The notes beneath the pieces were generated by a model that saw nothing but the letters and a program-made list of their open reading frames with translations, was not told the origin of the DNA and did no database searches. A program made the position numbers and the translations under genes. This document shows positions 43,545 to 56,500 of a DNA stretch of 64,000 nucleotides, in pieces. Source of the stretch: Macrostomum hystrix (taxonomy: Eukaryota; Platyhelminthes; Macrostomidae); contig CATNEN010000001.1 in assembly GCA_950097015.1 (NCBI GenBank), positions 23,626,501-23,690,500 on the forward strand, read 5' to 3'. Position 1 is the stretch's first letter; every line of letters begins with the position of its first letter.

Positions 43545-44599
43545 TTTTCTGGATTTACAAATAACCGAAAATAACTGGTGCTTGACCTGATACCTGTCAC
43601 CTAAAACCCTATAGAAGGATTAATTTGTTTTGCTAATAGCTTGGTGTTTAAGAAATTGCTAAGGTTACGCTAATTTATTTGTTAAATTTCAAATACTAAT
43701 TAAGTGTTAGTAGATAACTATAAATTCTTTTTTTAATTAAAATTATTTTTACTGGCAGGATAATTTCAGTAAACTATCGAATATATTTTTTAATTTCTTC
43801 TTTATGGAGCTGGATTTCCATGTTTAAGTTTTTATTTACATTTTGCGTGTTACAAGGAAATTCCGGCTTATTTGACTACTCTCTACTCAGTAGTACAAAA
43901 GGAATTTTAAAACTAATGTTCATTCTATAGTGTGAAGATTTTTTGCAACCTGATTAATATTTGTTTCCTAGAATGCTTCACGAAAGAAACTCATGACTCG
44001 ATTCCATATAACTTTAGTTGTTAGTTACCGTTTGAATTTGCTAAGCATGTTTGATCACTGAGACCTACTCACTATTCACTAACCGATTCGTGATTTAGTC
44101 TCTATAGGTATTTTTGTTCCCATTCCGTCCAAAATATGTTACAATTGCAGGAAGGCATGCATGTTATTTTTTAATACATTTATTTAGTTTTTTTTCTATT
44201 CAATTTTAGGCTGTGAGCGAACTGCTATTTATGTCGCTTAACCTTCAACAAAAAAATTAGTCACAAGCTGTGTCTCGAGTTTGATTGTGTTTACCCGTTT
44301 AGTACTCTTGGCATATGCTGAGGAGGAAGTAATATATTATGGGCTGTTCTTTTATTTTATAATTCTGTATGAGTGAGCTGCGCTCTCAGTATCCTGTTTA
44401 AGTAAAATGTACTTTCTTGTCTGTTTCTTAGCTGTCATTTAGAGCTATTGTTCTTATTATATACAAGCGTATAGCATATAAACAAATCGGGTGTTTGTAG
44501 CATAAAATTTTTGCTGACCCATCAGTTGACAAAGATTGGGTCGAGAAAATGATTTTTCTTGTCGGATTAAACTTCAATTTTTATGTGGACAGCCGATTG
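43545..44599. other. 3' region of the ALMS-motif gene and intergenic DNA
   Basis: AT-rich unique sequence; no ORF or RNA gene supported. Confidence 0.45.
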
Positions 44600-45430
44600 C
44601 AACTTGCCGCACCCGCGGAATAAGATGGAGTCGGACTAGCGGGGCGTGAGTTTTATCGCCGCACCTGCGGCATCGGGTGGGCCGACTAGCGGGGCGTGAG
44701 TTTTATCGCCGCACCTGCGGAATCGGGTGGGCCGACTAGCGGGGCGTGAGTTTTATCGCCGCACCTGCGGAATCGGGTGGGCCGACTAGCGGGGGCGTGA
44801 GTTTTATTGCCGCACCCGCGGAATCGGGTGGGGGTCGGACTAGCGGGCGTGAGTTTTATTGCCGCGCCCGTGGAATCGGGTGGGGTCGGACTAGCTGGGT
44901 TTGAGTTTTATTGTCGCACACGCGGAATCGGGTGGGGGTCGGACTAGCTGGGTTTGAGTTTTATTGTCGCACCCGCGGAATCGGGTGGGGGTCGGACTAG
45001 CGGGGTATGAGTTTTATTGCCGCACCCGCGGAATCGGGTGGGGCTAGCTCGGCTCGGGTAGGCTCGGGTCGGACTAGCTGGGTTTGAGTTTTATTGCCGC
45101 ACCCGCGGAATCGGGTGGGGGTCGGACTAGCTGGGTTTGAGTTTTATTGCCGCACCCGCGGAATCGGGTGGGGGTCGGACTAGCTGGGTTTGAGTTTTAT
45201 TGCCGCACCCGCGGAATCGGGTGGGGGTCGGACTAGCTGGGTTTGAGTTTTATTGCCGCACCCGCGGAATCGGGTGGGGGTCGGACTAGCTGGGTTTGAG
45301 TTTTATTGCCGCACCCGCGGAATCGGGTGGGGGTCGGACTAGCGGGCTGTGAGTTTTATTGCCGCACCCGCGGAATCGGGTGGGGGTCGGACTAGCTGGG
45401 TTTGAGTTTTATTACCGCACCCGTGTAGTC
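44600..45430. repeat. 50-53 bp GC-rich satellite block
   Basis: About 16 copies with cgcacccgcggaatcgggtg, ggactagctgggtttgag and ttttatt. The first four are 50 bp variants with cacctgcgg. CpG-rich, in otherwise AT-rich DNA. Confidence 0.94.
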
Positions 45431-46463
45431 ATGTAATGCGTCGGGTTAGTGGGTTGTCACTATAATGGCTGCACTGCAGAGCCAAGTTGTCTGATAAAAT
45501 CTGCCTTGATAGTCCCTGTTTTATCGCACAATAATCGGTCTTTTAATCTCGTGTTAAGTCGATTTTCTGCGAAGCCAGTCAATCTTAGCCGATGCGATAA
45601 AAACGTGTGGCCGGATTTCGCTTTTATCTACCAACAGGAGACTCTCGCTCCGGATGTTGCGCCTGATTGAGCGATGTCTGCTTCTGTTTGCTGCCACTCT
45701 TTTGTGAGGTGTGAATGTCGACGCTATGGGGCAGGCCGGGTTCTGGAATGATAAAATCTCCCCACTTTGTCTTTAACTAGATTTTGGCCTGCTTGCATAT
45801 CCAGTGCTGCCTCGCCCGAGCTGATTTATAGAATTATCATTTGCTGCTAAGGTTGCGTTTGGGTCTGATCGAAAGCCTCGGATACGGCGATATTTGAAAC
45901 CCGCTGTGGCAGCACAAAAGTGAATCTGCATGATGCGTTCACTGATTGGCAATAATGGAAAGTTCAGTTCTCCGTTCTGAAAAGGGGAGCTTTTATGCCT
46001 CATCTCTTCGGCCTACCGTTGTTGCCATGCGGAAGTGCAGAGGTCCCAACCTCAACCCACTTCCTGCGGAGTCTGTTTTGTGATTTCAGCCAACAGACTG
46101 TCGCTACGGTCGCTTTCCCTAATGGCTCACGCTTGAGGCATAAAGTGAGTATTTCACTGTGCGAGCCTTGAGACATTGGAGCATTATCCGATTGACTGGC
46201 AAGTGCAGATGTACTTTTATCGCCTGTCTGTCAATCTGTCATTCAGAATGAAGACCATGGCTTTTAAAATACAGCACTTAGGAGATAATCGGACTTTTCT
46301 CCGTGGCCTTGACAGATTCTGCCATAATCCCTGCCAGAGCGCGTGCTGGCAGCATTATTGCGATTGACAGAAAAATACTTGCTTATAAATATCTGATCTC
46401 ATCTACAGAACTTCAGGTATACACTCACTTTTATTCAATGATATCTACAGATATCTATAGATA
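45431..46463. other. Intergenic, nothing recognised
   Basis: Moderate-GC unique DNA with short open frames only. I could not place an exon. Confidence 0.4.
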
Positions 46464-46785
46464 AGGAGGTTTTAGCCTTGTGGTCAGAGCGTCGGACTCG
46501 CGACTTAAAGGTCGGGGGTTCGATTCCGGACTCTAATAGAATAATTTGTCTTTTAGCAAGACAATTAACTCTCCATTGCTTCACAACACCCAGCTGTTAA
46601 ATGGGTACCAACATTAGCTGGGGCAATTGGGGGTGGGTGTGGCGTCCCCCCCAGTCCATGGACTGAACAGCCGTACGCAGCCTTCAGATGCGCCGCGCAA
46701 TAGCTGCGGCTGTGCTGTCGGCTGCACATCTGGCCCTATTGGGGCAGGTGTATTGAATTATTATTACTATTATTATTATTGGTGA
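46464..46785 (+). mobile_element. tRNA-derived SINE
   Basis: A pol III promoter is evident: A box-like tagccttgtggtcagagcg and an exact B box ggttcgattcc, spaced as in a tRNA. A body of about 200 bp follows, ending in an (ATT)n tail (attattattactattattat) at 46757-46780. The head cannot fold as a complete tRNA with a normal acceptor stem, so it is not called a tRNA gene. Confidence 0.78.
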
Positions 46786-47581
46786 CAGTGGACCCGCAGC
46801 CAGCTAGAAGGCAATTCTGCCCATTCCGCTGACTCCTGAGCACATACTCAGACATCTGCCCTGACTTTCTCATCTTGGGTTGGCCATCAAGGGCGAAAAA
46901 TTAATGTGGCCTCGCTGCGGAATCGAGCTCTGGGACCTTGGTTGTGAGAGTCTGCAGAGGCCGCAATTCCGTTCCGCCAACTCACTGCCTACAGCTTTCC
47001 AGTCCATGGACTGGTATATAGTCGGGCCACTGGCCTCTTCGATTTCTACTCCAGCTATTTCGGGTGCAGTTTGTTCAATAATAGAGAAACCGAGTTTTCC
47101 CCGAGGCTCAATATTCGAACTCAGGACCTCTCCACTGCCACTCTACTGAAAACTAATTTATATAGATCTAAAGCAGCAAAGCTACCATTGTGGACACTCA
47201 TCACCCCTCACTATAGTGGGAACGGCTGGCATGAAATTCACACAGCCAGGTTTCTTGGGCAAATATAACCGCTTGTACTCTGCCTCGCTGCTCCTGAGCT
47301 GCTCGTGAGTCCTTTTCCTTGGGCTTCACCTCCGAGGGAGTCCCCTCTGCATACAGTACTCCTCATTGTTCGCATTCCCAATTCAGGTGCCAGTTTTTCC
47401 CATCAGCCGCCTTTTCCCTGCGAATTCCCAGGGCTGGCATTGGGTCCGCCATGCCATTGGCTGGCATTGGGGGCTATTAGCTGCTGCAGCCCTGGCCTGT
47501 GTGATGGCTGACACTGAAATTTGGAATACATCGAATGTATTTGAAGATTAGCAGCTACTGAGCACTGCTCTCACTGAGACC
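46786..47581. other. Upstream region of the receptor gene
   Basis: No repeat array and no recognised ORF. Expected to hold the promoter and 5' UTR of the receptor gene. Confidence 0.4.
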
Positions 47582-50500
47582 ATGCTGCTGCTGGTACTGG
47601 TGTCCACTTTGTTGCTATGCCTAGCTTTGCCTAGCAACACAGCGACGGAGGCTGGCTCAGATAGAAGCTGCGGTGGAGCTGCGGACATGCCAGCTGACTG
47701 CTGCTGCTGCAGTGGCAGGTGCGTCAGGTGTTTGAGAAGTTTTTTGAGGCTCTAGATCAATAAAACAATTAGTATACTGATGAAAGAATCCGTAGATTGA
47801 CAAAAAATTCCTAGATTGATAGCGAGATCCCTAGATTGATAGTAAGAGCCGTAGATTGATATTAAGATCCCTAGATTGATAGAAAGATCCGTATATTGAC
47901 AATAAATTGCATAGATTGATAGTATGATCTGTAGATTGATAGTGAGACCCGTAGATTGATAATCGAATCCCCAGATTGATAGTAAGATCCGTAGATTGAT
48001 AGTGAGACCCGTAGATTGATAGTAAGATCTGTAGATTGATTGTGAGACCCGTAGATTGATAGTGAGATCCGTAGATTGATAATCAAATACGTAGATTGAT
48101 AATCAAATACGTAGATTGATAATCAAATCCGTAGATTGATAGTAAATTTCGTAGATTGATAATCAAATGCGTAGATTGATAGTGAGATCCGTAGATTGAT
48201 AGTGAGATCCGTAGATTGATAATAAAATCTGTAGATTGATGGTAAGATCCGAAGATTAACAATCAAATGCGTTGATTGATAAACTAATCCATAGATTGAT
48301 AACTAGGTTCGTAAATTGAACATGCAGTCATAAGAAAAGACCAGTATTATCCACAAACAATGAGCTTCTCAGTCTATTAGTTCCGTGAAATCCCAGCCCT
48401 TAATTGCCGTCTTTCCAGCCAGCAGCCCAGCAGACGGAAGGCCTCAAGCTCGGACGGCCGCACTCCTGTGCTCAGCATGATGAATAATTTCCTTGCCCCG
48501 CCACACTTGAGCACAGGTGAGGGCCGCTGTTCTGATTGAATATATTGTTTTAGATTTGCATGACACAGATACCGCTATGCAGTCGATGCACTTTTCAAAC
48601 TGGCCTTCCAAAATCTGATTGCAGGCGAGCCAACGGTGGTACAGATCGGCATCTACGTGAACACCTTCGACTCCGTCAATGTTGAGTCCATGGTGAGAAA
48701 CTCACATTTGTACCTGCCAGGTTCAATGTTTTACCTAGGCAGCAGAACTCCTACTTCGGAGGAAAAATTGGTTCAAAAGATTTTCGAGCAAAATATCTGC
48801 TCCCATCTTGCAGATCCCATTTTGCAGATCCCATCTTGCAGATCCCATCTTGCAGATCCCATCTTGCAGATCCCATCTTGCAGATCCCATCTTGCAGATC
48901 CCATCTTGCAGATCCCATCTTGCAGATCCCATCTTGCAGATCCCATCTTGCAGATCCCATCTTGCAGATCCCATCTTGCAGATCCCATCTTGCAGATCCC
49001 ATCTTGCAGATCCCATCTTGCAGATCCCATCTTGCAGATCCCATCTTGCAGATCCCATCATGCAGATCCCATCATGCAGATCCCATCTTGCAGATCCCAT
49101 CATGCAGATCCCATCATGCAGATCCCATCATGCAGATCCCATCATGCAGATCCCATCTTGCAGATCCCATCTTGCAGATCCCATCTTGCAGATCCCATCT
49201 TGCAGATCCCATTTTGCAGATCCCATTTTGCAGATCCCATCTTGCAGATCCCATCTTGCAGATCCCATCATGCAGATCCCATCTTGCAGATCCCATCTTG
49301 CAGATCCCATCTTGCAGATCCCATCTTGCAGATCCCATTTTGCAGATCCCATTTTGCAGATCCCATCATGCAGATCCCATCATGCAGATCCCATCATGCA
49401 GATCCCATCTTGAAGATCCCATCTTGCAGATCCCATCTTGCAGATCCCATCTTGCAGATCCCATCTTGCAGATCCCATCTTGCAGATCCCATCTTGCAGA
49501 TCCCATCTTGCAGATCCCATCTTGCAGATCCCATCTTGCAGATCCCATCTTGCAGATCCCATCTTGCAGATCCCATCTTGCAGATCCCATCTTGCAGATC
49601 CCATCTTGCAGATCCCATCTTGCAGATCCCATCTTGCAGATCCCATCTTGCAGATCCCGTCTTGCAGATCCCATCTTGCAGATCCCATCTTGCAGATCCC
49701 ATCTTGCAGATCCCATCTTGCAGATCCCATCTTGCAGATCCCATCTTGCAGATCCCATCTTGCAGATCCCGTCTTGCAGATCCCATCTTGCAGATCCCAT
49801 CTTGCAGATCCCATCTTGCAGATCCCATTTTGCAGATCCCATCTTGCAGATCCCATCTTCCAGATCCCATCAAGCAGCTGCTATATCCTTTTAGGTACCT
49901 CAGCAAGTCGTTTATAGCGCTTGAACTCTTAATGAGTACTTTTAATCCCAAATAACCTGCTCAATCGACAATTTTCGCACTTTTGAAGCAGACAATGCGT
50001 TGTCTGTTTGAAGAATCGAATCGTCTGTATTGTGTGTGAGATCCTAAGAGCCTAATTTGCTAGGGTCAGTGTGTTTCAAAATTGATTTTCAGCCGCTAAA
50101 GCAAACAGAAGGTGAGCCTTGTTGCCAAATTGCGAGCCTTCGGTGCAGCTTAGAGACTTCCCCCTTTTTCCCTAGCAACTAATCTGATCAACTCAGATTA
50201 TATGAGACACTGGGGCAACAGCCTATCAGCTGATGAAGGCTACTCACACTGTCTCCCATACCTCACTTGTGTTCTCAATTTTCTTGGCTCGCCAGCCAAA
50301 AGTCACGCTGAGCTGTCTCAGCCTATAGCAACTGCACAGTGAGTATTGACTGGCCCCTGAAACTCTGCGAACTTATTGATTGGGTCCAGTAAATTGACAC
50401 CATCTTTAGTATTATGCATTCTCGAGATCTCAGTAGCCTGAGTAGCTCTGTAGATTGTGGCAGTCAGACAATAGTATGTAGGATGGCTAGATTAATACAG

Positions 50501-53500
50501 GTATAATATAGATGCATTGACAATGCAATAACTATCTATACCTGATTCTGACTGCATCAAATATTAACTATTCATTGGGCTGCAGTGGCGCCCTCTCTGA
50601 GAACAATGTATAAATGTATAATATATATTGAGATCCAAGAGAAATTTCCTTTGTTCTGATAGCTTTAGTTATTTCCGATGAAAATTTGTTTCGATAAATT
50701 TACTGCCTACTGGGCTACAATTAATTGTTGCGTTTTTTTATTTCACACAAACCTTGATAGAAAAAAATGATTATGAAAAAAATATACAAAAAACAATTTA
50801 TTAGGATGTTTTGCTATTCTCCCAAACCCTATTTTTGTCCTCGTGGTGTCTTGCATTTGCATTCCCATATTTTAGGGGATTTTATCAATTCCGACTTTCT
50901 GAATTTGCCTCGTTTGTGGGACCCTGAAGTCATAAATCACTTCTGCACTAAAACAGGATTAGCACCTTCTCGTTCTAATCATTCATACAGGTCATAAAGT
51001 CTATCTTGACTAGTTATTGACTTAAAGACTGTCATAAAGTATATTTTCACTGGTCATAGACTTCAAGACTGGTCATAGAGTATATTCTAACTGGTCATCG
51101 AATCTATCATGACTGGTCATAGAGTCTATCATGACTGGTCATCGAGTCTATCATGACTGGTCATCGAGTCTATCATGACTGGTCATAGAGTCTATCATGA
51201 CTGGTCATCGAGTCTATCATGACTGGTCATAGAGTCTATCATGACTGGTCATAGAGTCTATCATGACTGGTCATAGAGTCTATCATGACTGGTCATAGAG
51301 TCTATCATGACTGGTCATAGAGTCTATCATGACTGGTCATAGAGTCTATCATGACTGGTCATAGAGTCTATCATGACTGGTCATAGAGTCTATCATGACT
51401 GGTCATAGAGTCTATCATGACTGGTCATAGAGTCTATCATGACTGGTCATAGAGTCTATCATGACTGGTCATCGAGTCTATCATGACTGGTCATAGAGTC
51501 TATCATGACTGGTCATCGAGTCTATCATGACTGGTCATCGAGTCTATCATGACTGGTCATCGAGTCTATCATGACTGGTCATCGAGTCTATCATGACTGG
51601 TCATCGAGTCTATCATGACTGGTCATAGAGACAGATTGCATTAAATGGCTTTTGGCAGCCTGTACGGACTGTACAGTTGTATACGCAGCCTTTGGAAATA
51701 TATCTGGCCCAACAACTGACCGTACAATGCTCCAGCATGTCATGTAACATATTGCGGCATGACCTTTTAGCCCGCTTGACTGAAGTCAAAATCTAATTCA
51801 CTGACACGGGTCGCCGACTCTCGCATCAAGAAGCTCCAGCCCCCCCCATTTGAAACCACGCCACCGTGGCAGGACTACAGCATCCAGATCTTCCTGCGGC
51901 TGTCCTGGCTCGACAAGCGCCTGTCCTACAATGCCAGCGGGGTGCACAGTCAGCAGCGACAGGCTCCGGATAATCAGGAGGCCTTCGACACTACGGCAGG
52001 CCCGAATCCGACGGCTCAATCAGCTCCGATCAACGAGTCCACCGGCCTGACCATCGACCCGCGACTGATCGACGAAATCTGGCTGCCGGATATTATCTTC
52101 ATGAATGAGAAGCAGGCCAAGTATCACGACATCACCATACCCAACAAGCTGCTGCGCATCAAGCCGAACGGCGAGGTCTACTACTCAAGCAGGTTTAATT
52201 TCCTGGCTGCTGTGTTTCTCTGCTGCTCAAACGATGGCGATTCAGACTGATCAATCACAAGGCTTTTTGACTGTTATTTGAAGTTGAGAATTTTTTCCCA
52301 AATCCTAGCTTGATGGCAGTTAAGCCAGGCGATGGAGCTTTGGAATGGGCAACCATAGGGTCATGAGTTCGATCCCACCAACAAGGGATTTTGTAAATAT
52401 GACTCGGGAATATAAATGGGAATTTTATCGAACTTACGCGTTACTTGAGAACTTTAGAGCACGTTGAATCCCATGCGAGTTGCGATTTTTTTAATCTGAT
52501 TTAACTGCCGATATGTATCGAAAAACGTAAATAACTTTAACTAGACTTAATGGCCGATATGTATCGAAAAATCTAAATAATTTTCGATTGCAATTGATCG
52601 CAAACTGAACAAAAATTTCTCTCAGGATAAGTCTTCGCCTAGGCTGCTACATGGAGCTGTACAGGTTTCCCCTGGACACACAAACCTGCGAGATCAACAT
52701 GGAGAGCTGTGAGTTGAAAGCTTGCTGAAGCACCGCAATCTTGATTTCCGTAAAATATTGAGAACTCTGCGAAGCAAAAAAGTGGATTATGAAACCTGTA
52801 AGAAATTCTATGACGTTTTATTTTTTAATCTTGGTGGCTATGCTGTAATTAGATTTCTTCAGTTTAGTGTGAATTTTTCCATAAGTCGGTTTCTGAAACT
52901 ATTTGTCAAATCAGTTTTTAAAAGTATTTTGTTTTTAACCTCCCCGCGTTAATGCGGTATCAATTGAAAAAATATGTTTCTAAGAATTCTGATTCTTGAA
53001 CTTAAGATTCTAAAAATATATTTCCAAGAATTCCGTTTTTAAAAATTAATTTTAAAATAAATATGTTTCCAGGAAATCGGACTCTAGGAATACATTTTCT
53101 AAGAATTCAGTTTCTTTGAAGCTGGTTTTAAACAAATGTTTCTACGAATTAGGCTCTGAATAGTTTTGATACGAACAATTTTTTCCATGAATAAATTTAA
53201 CTTCTTAAAAAATAATTTCTTTCTTCGAACCTAAAGTTGTGATTTCCATGGAGTTCTTTGAAAGTTACCATGAGAAATTTAGTTTTCGTAAATATTATTC
53301 CCCTCACGTAAATTGCAGATCGGTTCACGAAACAGGAGCTTCTACTTCGCTGGAGACCGGAGAAACCTTTTGAGATTAACAAAGACTTTCACCTGCCTCA
53401 ATTTGTGCTCATAAATTGGAACACTTCCAGCTGTGACACTGAGTACATCTCAGGTTTGTTTTGCTAAAACAATTGTTGTTTTTGTTCAACAAGATCTCTT

Positions 53501-56500
53501 GGATACAATTTACGATACATGTACAGCCAGGATGTACAGCCAAATGTACAGCCAAATGTACAGCCAAATGTACAGCCAAATGTACAGCTCTCTAAATGTA
53601 ATGCTTCAGGATAGCTCTAAACCTTCAGGATAGCTCTAATGCTTCAGGATTGCTCTAAACCTTCAGGATAGCTCTAATGCTTCAGGATTGCTCTAAACCT
53701 TCAGGATAGCTCTAATGCTTCAGGATAGCTCTAAACCTTCAGGATAGCTCTAATGCTTCAGGATAGCTCTAATGCTTCAGGATAGCTCTAATGCTTCAGG
53801 ATAGCTCTAATGCTTCAGGATAGCTCTAATGCTTCAGGATAGCTCTAATGCTTCAGGATAGCTCTAATGCTTCAGGATAGCTCTAATGCTTCAGGATAGC
53901 TCTAATGCTTCAGGATAGCTCTAATGCTTCAGGATAGCTCTAATGCTTCAGGATAGCTCTAATGCTTCAGGATTGCTCTAAACCTTCAGGATTGCTCTAA
54001 ACCTTCAGGATGGCTCTAATCCTTCAGGATAGCTCTAATGCTTCAGGATATCTCTAAACCTTCAGGATAGCTCTAATGCTTCAGGATAGCTCTAAACCTT
54101 CAGGATAGCTCTAATGCTTCAGGATAGCTCTAAACCTTCAGGATAGCTCTAAACCTTCAGGATGGCTCTAATCCTTCAGGATAGCTCTAATGCTTCAGGA
54201 TTGCTCTAAACCTTCAGGATAGCTCTAATGCTTCAGGATAGCTCTAATGCTTCAGGATATCTCTAAACCTTCAGGATAGCTCTAATGCTTCAGGATAGCT
54301 CTAAACCTTCAGGATAGCTCTAATGCTTCAGGATAGCTCTAATGCTTCAGGATAGCTCTAATGCTTCAGGATAGCTCTAATGCTTCAGGATAGCTCTAAA
54401 CCTTCAGGATAGCTCTAATGCTTCAGGATAGCTCTAATGCTTCAGGATAGCTCTAAACCTTCAGGATAGCTCTAATGCTTCAGGATAGCTCTAATGCTTC
54501 AGGATAGCTCTAAACCTTCAGGATAGCTCTAATGCTTCAGGATAGCTCTAATGCTTCAGGATAGCTCTAAACCTTCAGGATAGCTCTAAACCTTCAGGAT
54601 AGCTCTAATGCTTCAGGATAGCTCTAAACCTTCAGGATAGCTCTAAACCTTCAGGATGGCTCTAATCCTTCAGGATAGCTCTAATGCTTCAGGATTGCTC
54701 TAAACCTTCAGGATAGCTCTAATGCTTCAGGATAGCTCTAAACCTTCAGGATAGCTCTAATGCTTCAGGATAGCTCTAATGCTTCAGGATAGCTCTAAAC
54801 CTTCAGGATAGCTCTAATGCTTCAGGATAGCTCTAATGCTTCAGGATAGCTCTAATGCTTCAGGATAGCTCTAATGCTTCAGGATAGCTCTAATGCTTCA
54901 GGATAGCTCTAATGCTTCAGGATAGCTCTAATGCTTCAGGATAGCTCTAATGCTTCAGGATAGCTCTAATGCTTCAGGATAGCTCTAATGCTTCAGGATA
55001 GCTCTAATGCTTCAGGATTGCTCTAAACCTTCAGGATTGCTCTAAACCTTCAGGATGGCTCTAATCCTTCAGGATAGCTCTAATGCTTCAGGATATCTCT
55101 AAACCTTCAGGATAGCTCTAATGCTTCAGGATAGCTCTAAACCTTCAGGATAGCTCTAATGCTTCAGGATAGCTCTAAACCTTCAGGATAGCTCTAATGC
55201 TTCAGGATAGCTCTAAACCTTCAGGATAGCTCTAAACCTTCAGGATGGCTCTAATCCTTCAGGATAGCTCTAATGCTTCAGGATATCTCTAAACCTTCAG
55301 GATAGCTCTAATGCTTCAGGATAGCTCTAATGCTTCAGGATATCTCTAAACCTTCAGGATAGCTCTAATGCTTCAGGATAGCTCTAAACCTTCAGGATAG
55401 CTCTAATGCTTCAGGATAGCTCTAATGCTTCAGGATAGCTCTAATGCTTCAGGATAGCTCTAATGCTTCAGGATAGCTCTAAACCTTCAGGATAGCTCTA
55501 ATGCTTCAGGATAGCTCTAATGCTTCAGGATAGCTCTAAACCTTCAGGATAGCTCTAATGCTTCAGGATAGCTCTAATGCTTCAGGATAGCTCTAAACCT
55601 TCAGGATAGCTCTAATGCTTCAGGATAGCTCTAATGCTTCAGGATAGCTCTAAACCTTCAGGATAGCTCTAAACCTTCAGGATGGCTCTAATCCTTCAGG
55701 ATAGCTCTAATGCTTCAGGATTGCTCTAATGCTTCAGGATGGCTAGCTCAGTTGAAGTCTGAACTCAGCTGAACTAAAAAATGTCAGTTGAGCTCACGGT
55801 GTTCTCAAAGCGAGTGTTCGTGAGTTAACTGCCACGGTGAAATATGTTGGTGACAAGTTTTCCTACTAACAATGTCCAGTTAACAGACTCATCCCATTTT
55901 CTAAGAATCACTCTTTGAATTTAAATGAATCAACTAATTGTCAATCATACAAGACTTTGTAATCTTTCATTGTTTCATTCCTTTGTGAAGTTCACAAGAA
56001 TAGTTAGCCCATCAATGCGATGGGATTATGAAGTTAGGCGCCGTACGCAACTGAGCCGTAGGTGAATGCAGAAATCGAATTACTGCTAATTTGATCAGAT
56101 GCATTAGCACCGTCTGCGGGCTCTGCAAGAACTTCTGCTTTGTCAGGAAAAGCTGGGGAAAGTGTGAAAGCTGTTCTGAGAAAACATTTTCTAAGACACG
56201 CGATGGCTGGCATTCTGTGTGGCTGCAGCTCTCATTCCGACATTGATGAAAGCTGAAAAATTGTTAATCAATTTTTTCTCAATTGAATTTAGTGGTCTGC
56301 ACTCTTTTTTCTCTTCTCCCAGGTTAATTTGCCTTTCCTTGAAGTATTTTTAAAAACTTTTCAGACTGGCCGATGAAAGTTTCATTTGAAGTGTTTTGCG
56401 GTTGGGGAAGTAGTTTAATATTGAGGCAAGGTAGGGAGTTGCAGAAAAAGCTATTTTGAAGTGGGATATGAGAGGGAGTGAAATTAAAAATGGGAGAATC

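Noticed and set aside
46464-46560. tRNA gene
   Set aside because: A and B boxes are good, but no complete cloverleaf can be formed, and the (ATT)n tail marks a SINE.
48636-49955. 439-codon ORF starting in a real receptor exon
   Set aside because: It begins in exon 48625-48692 but reads through the donor ATG|GTGAGA into the 14 bp array. The next homologous block is at 51873.
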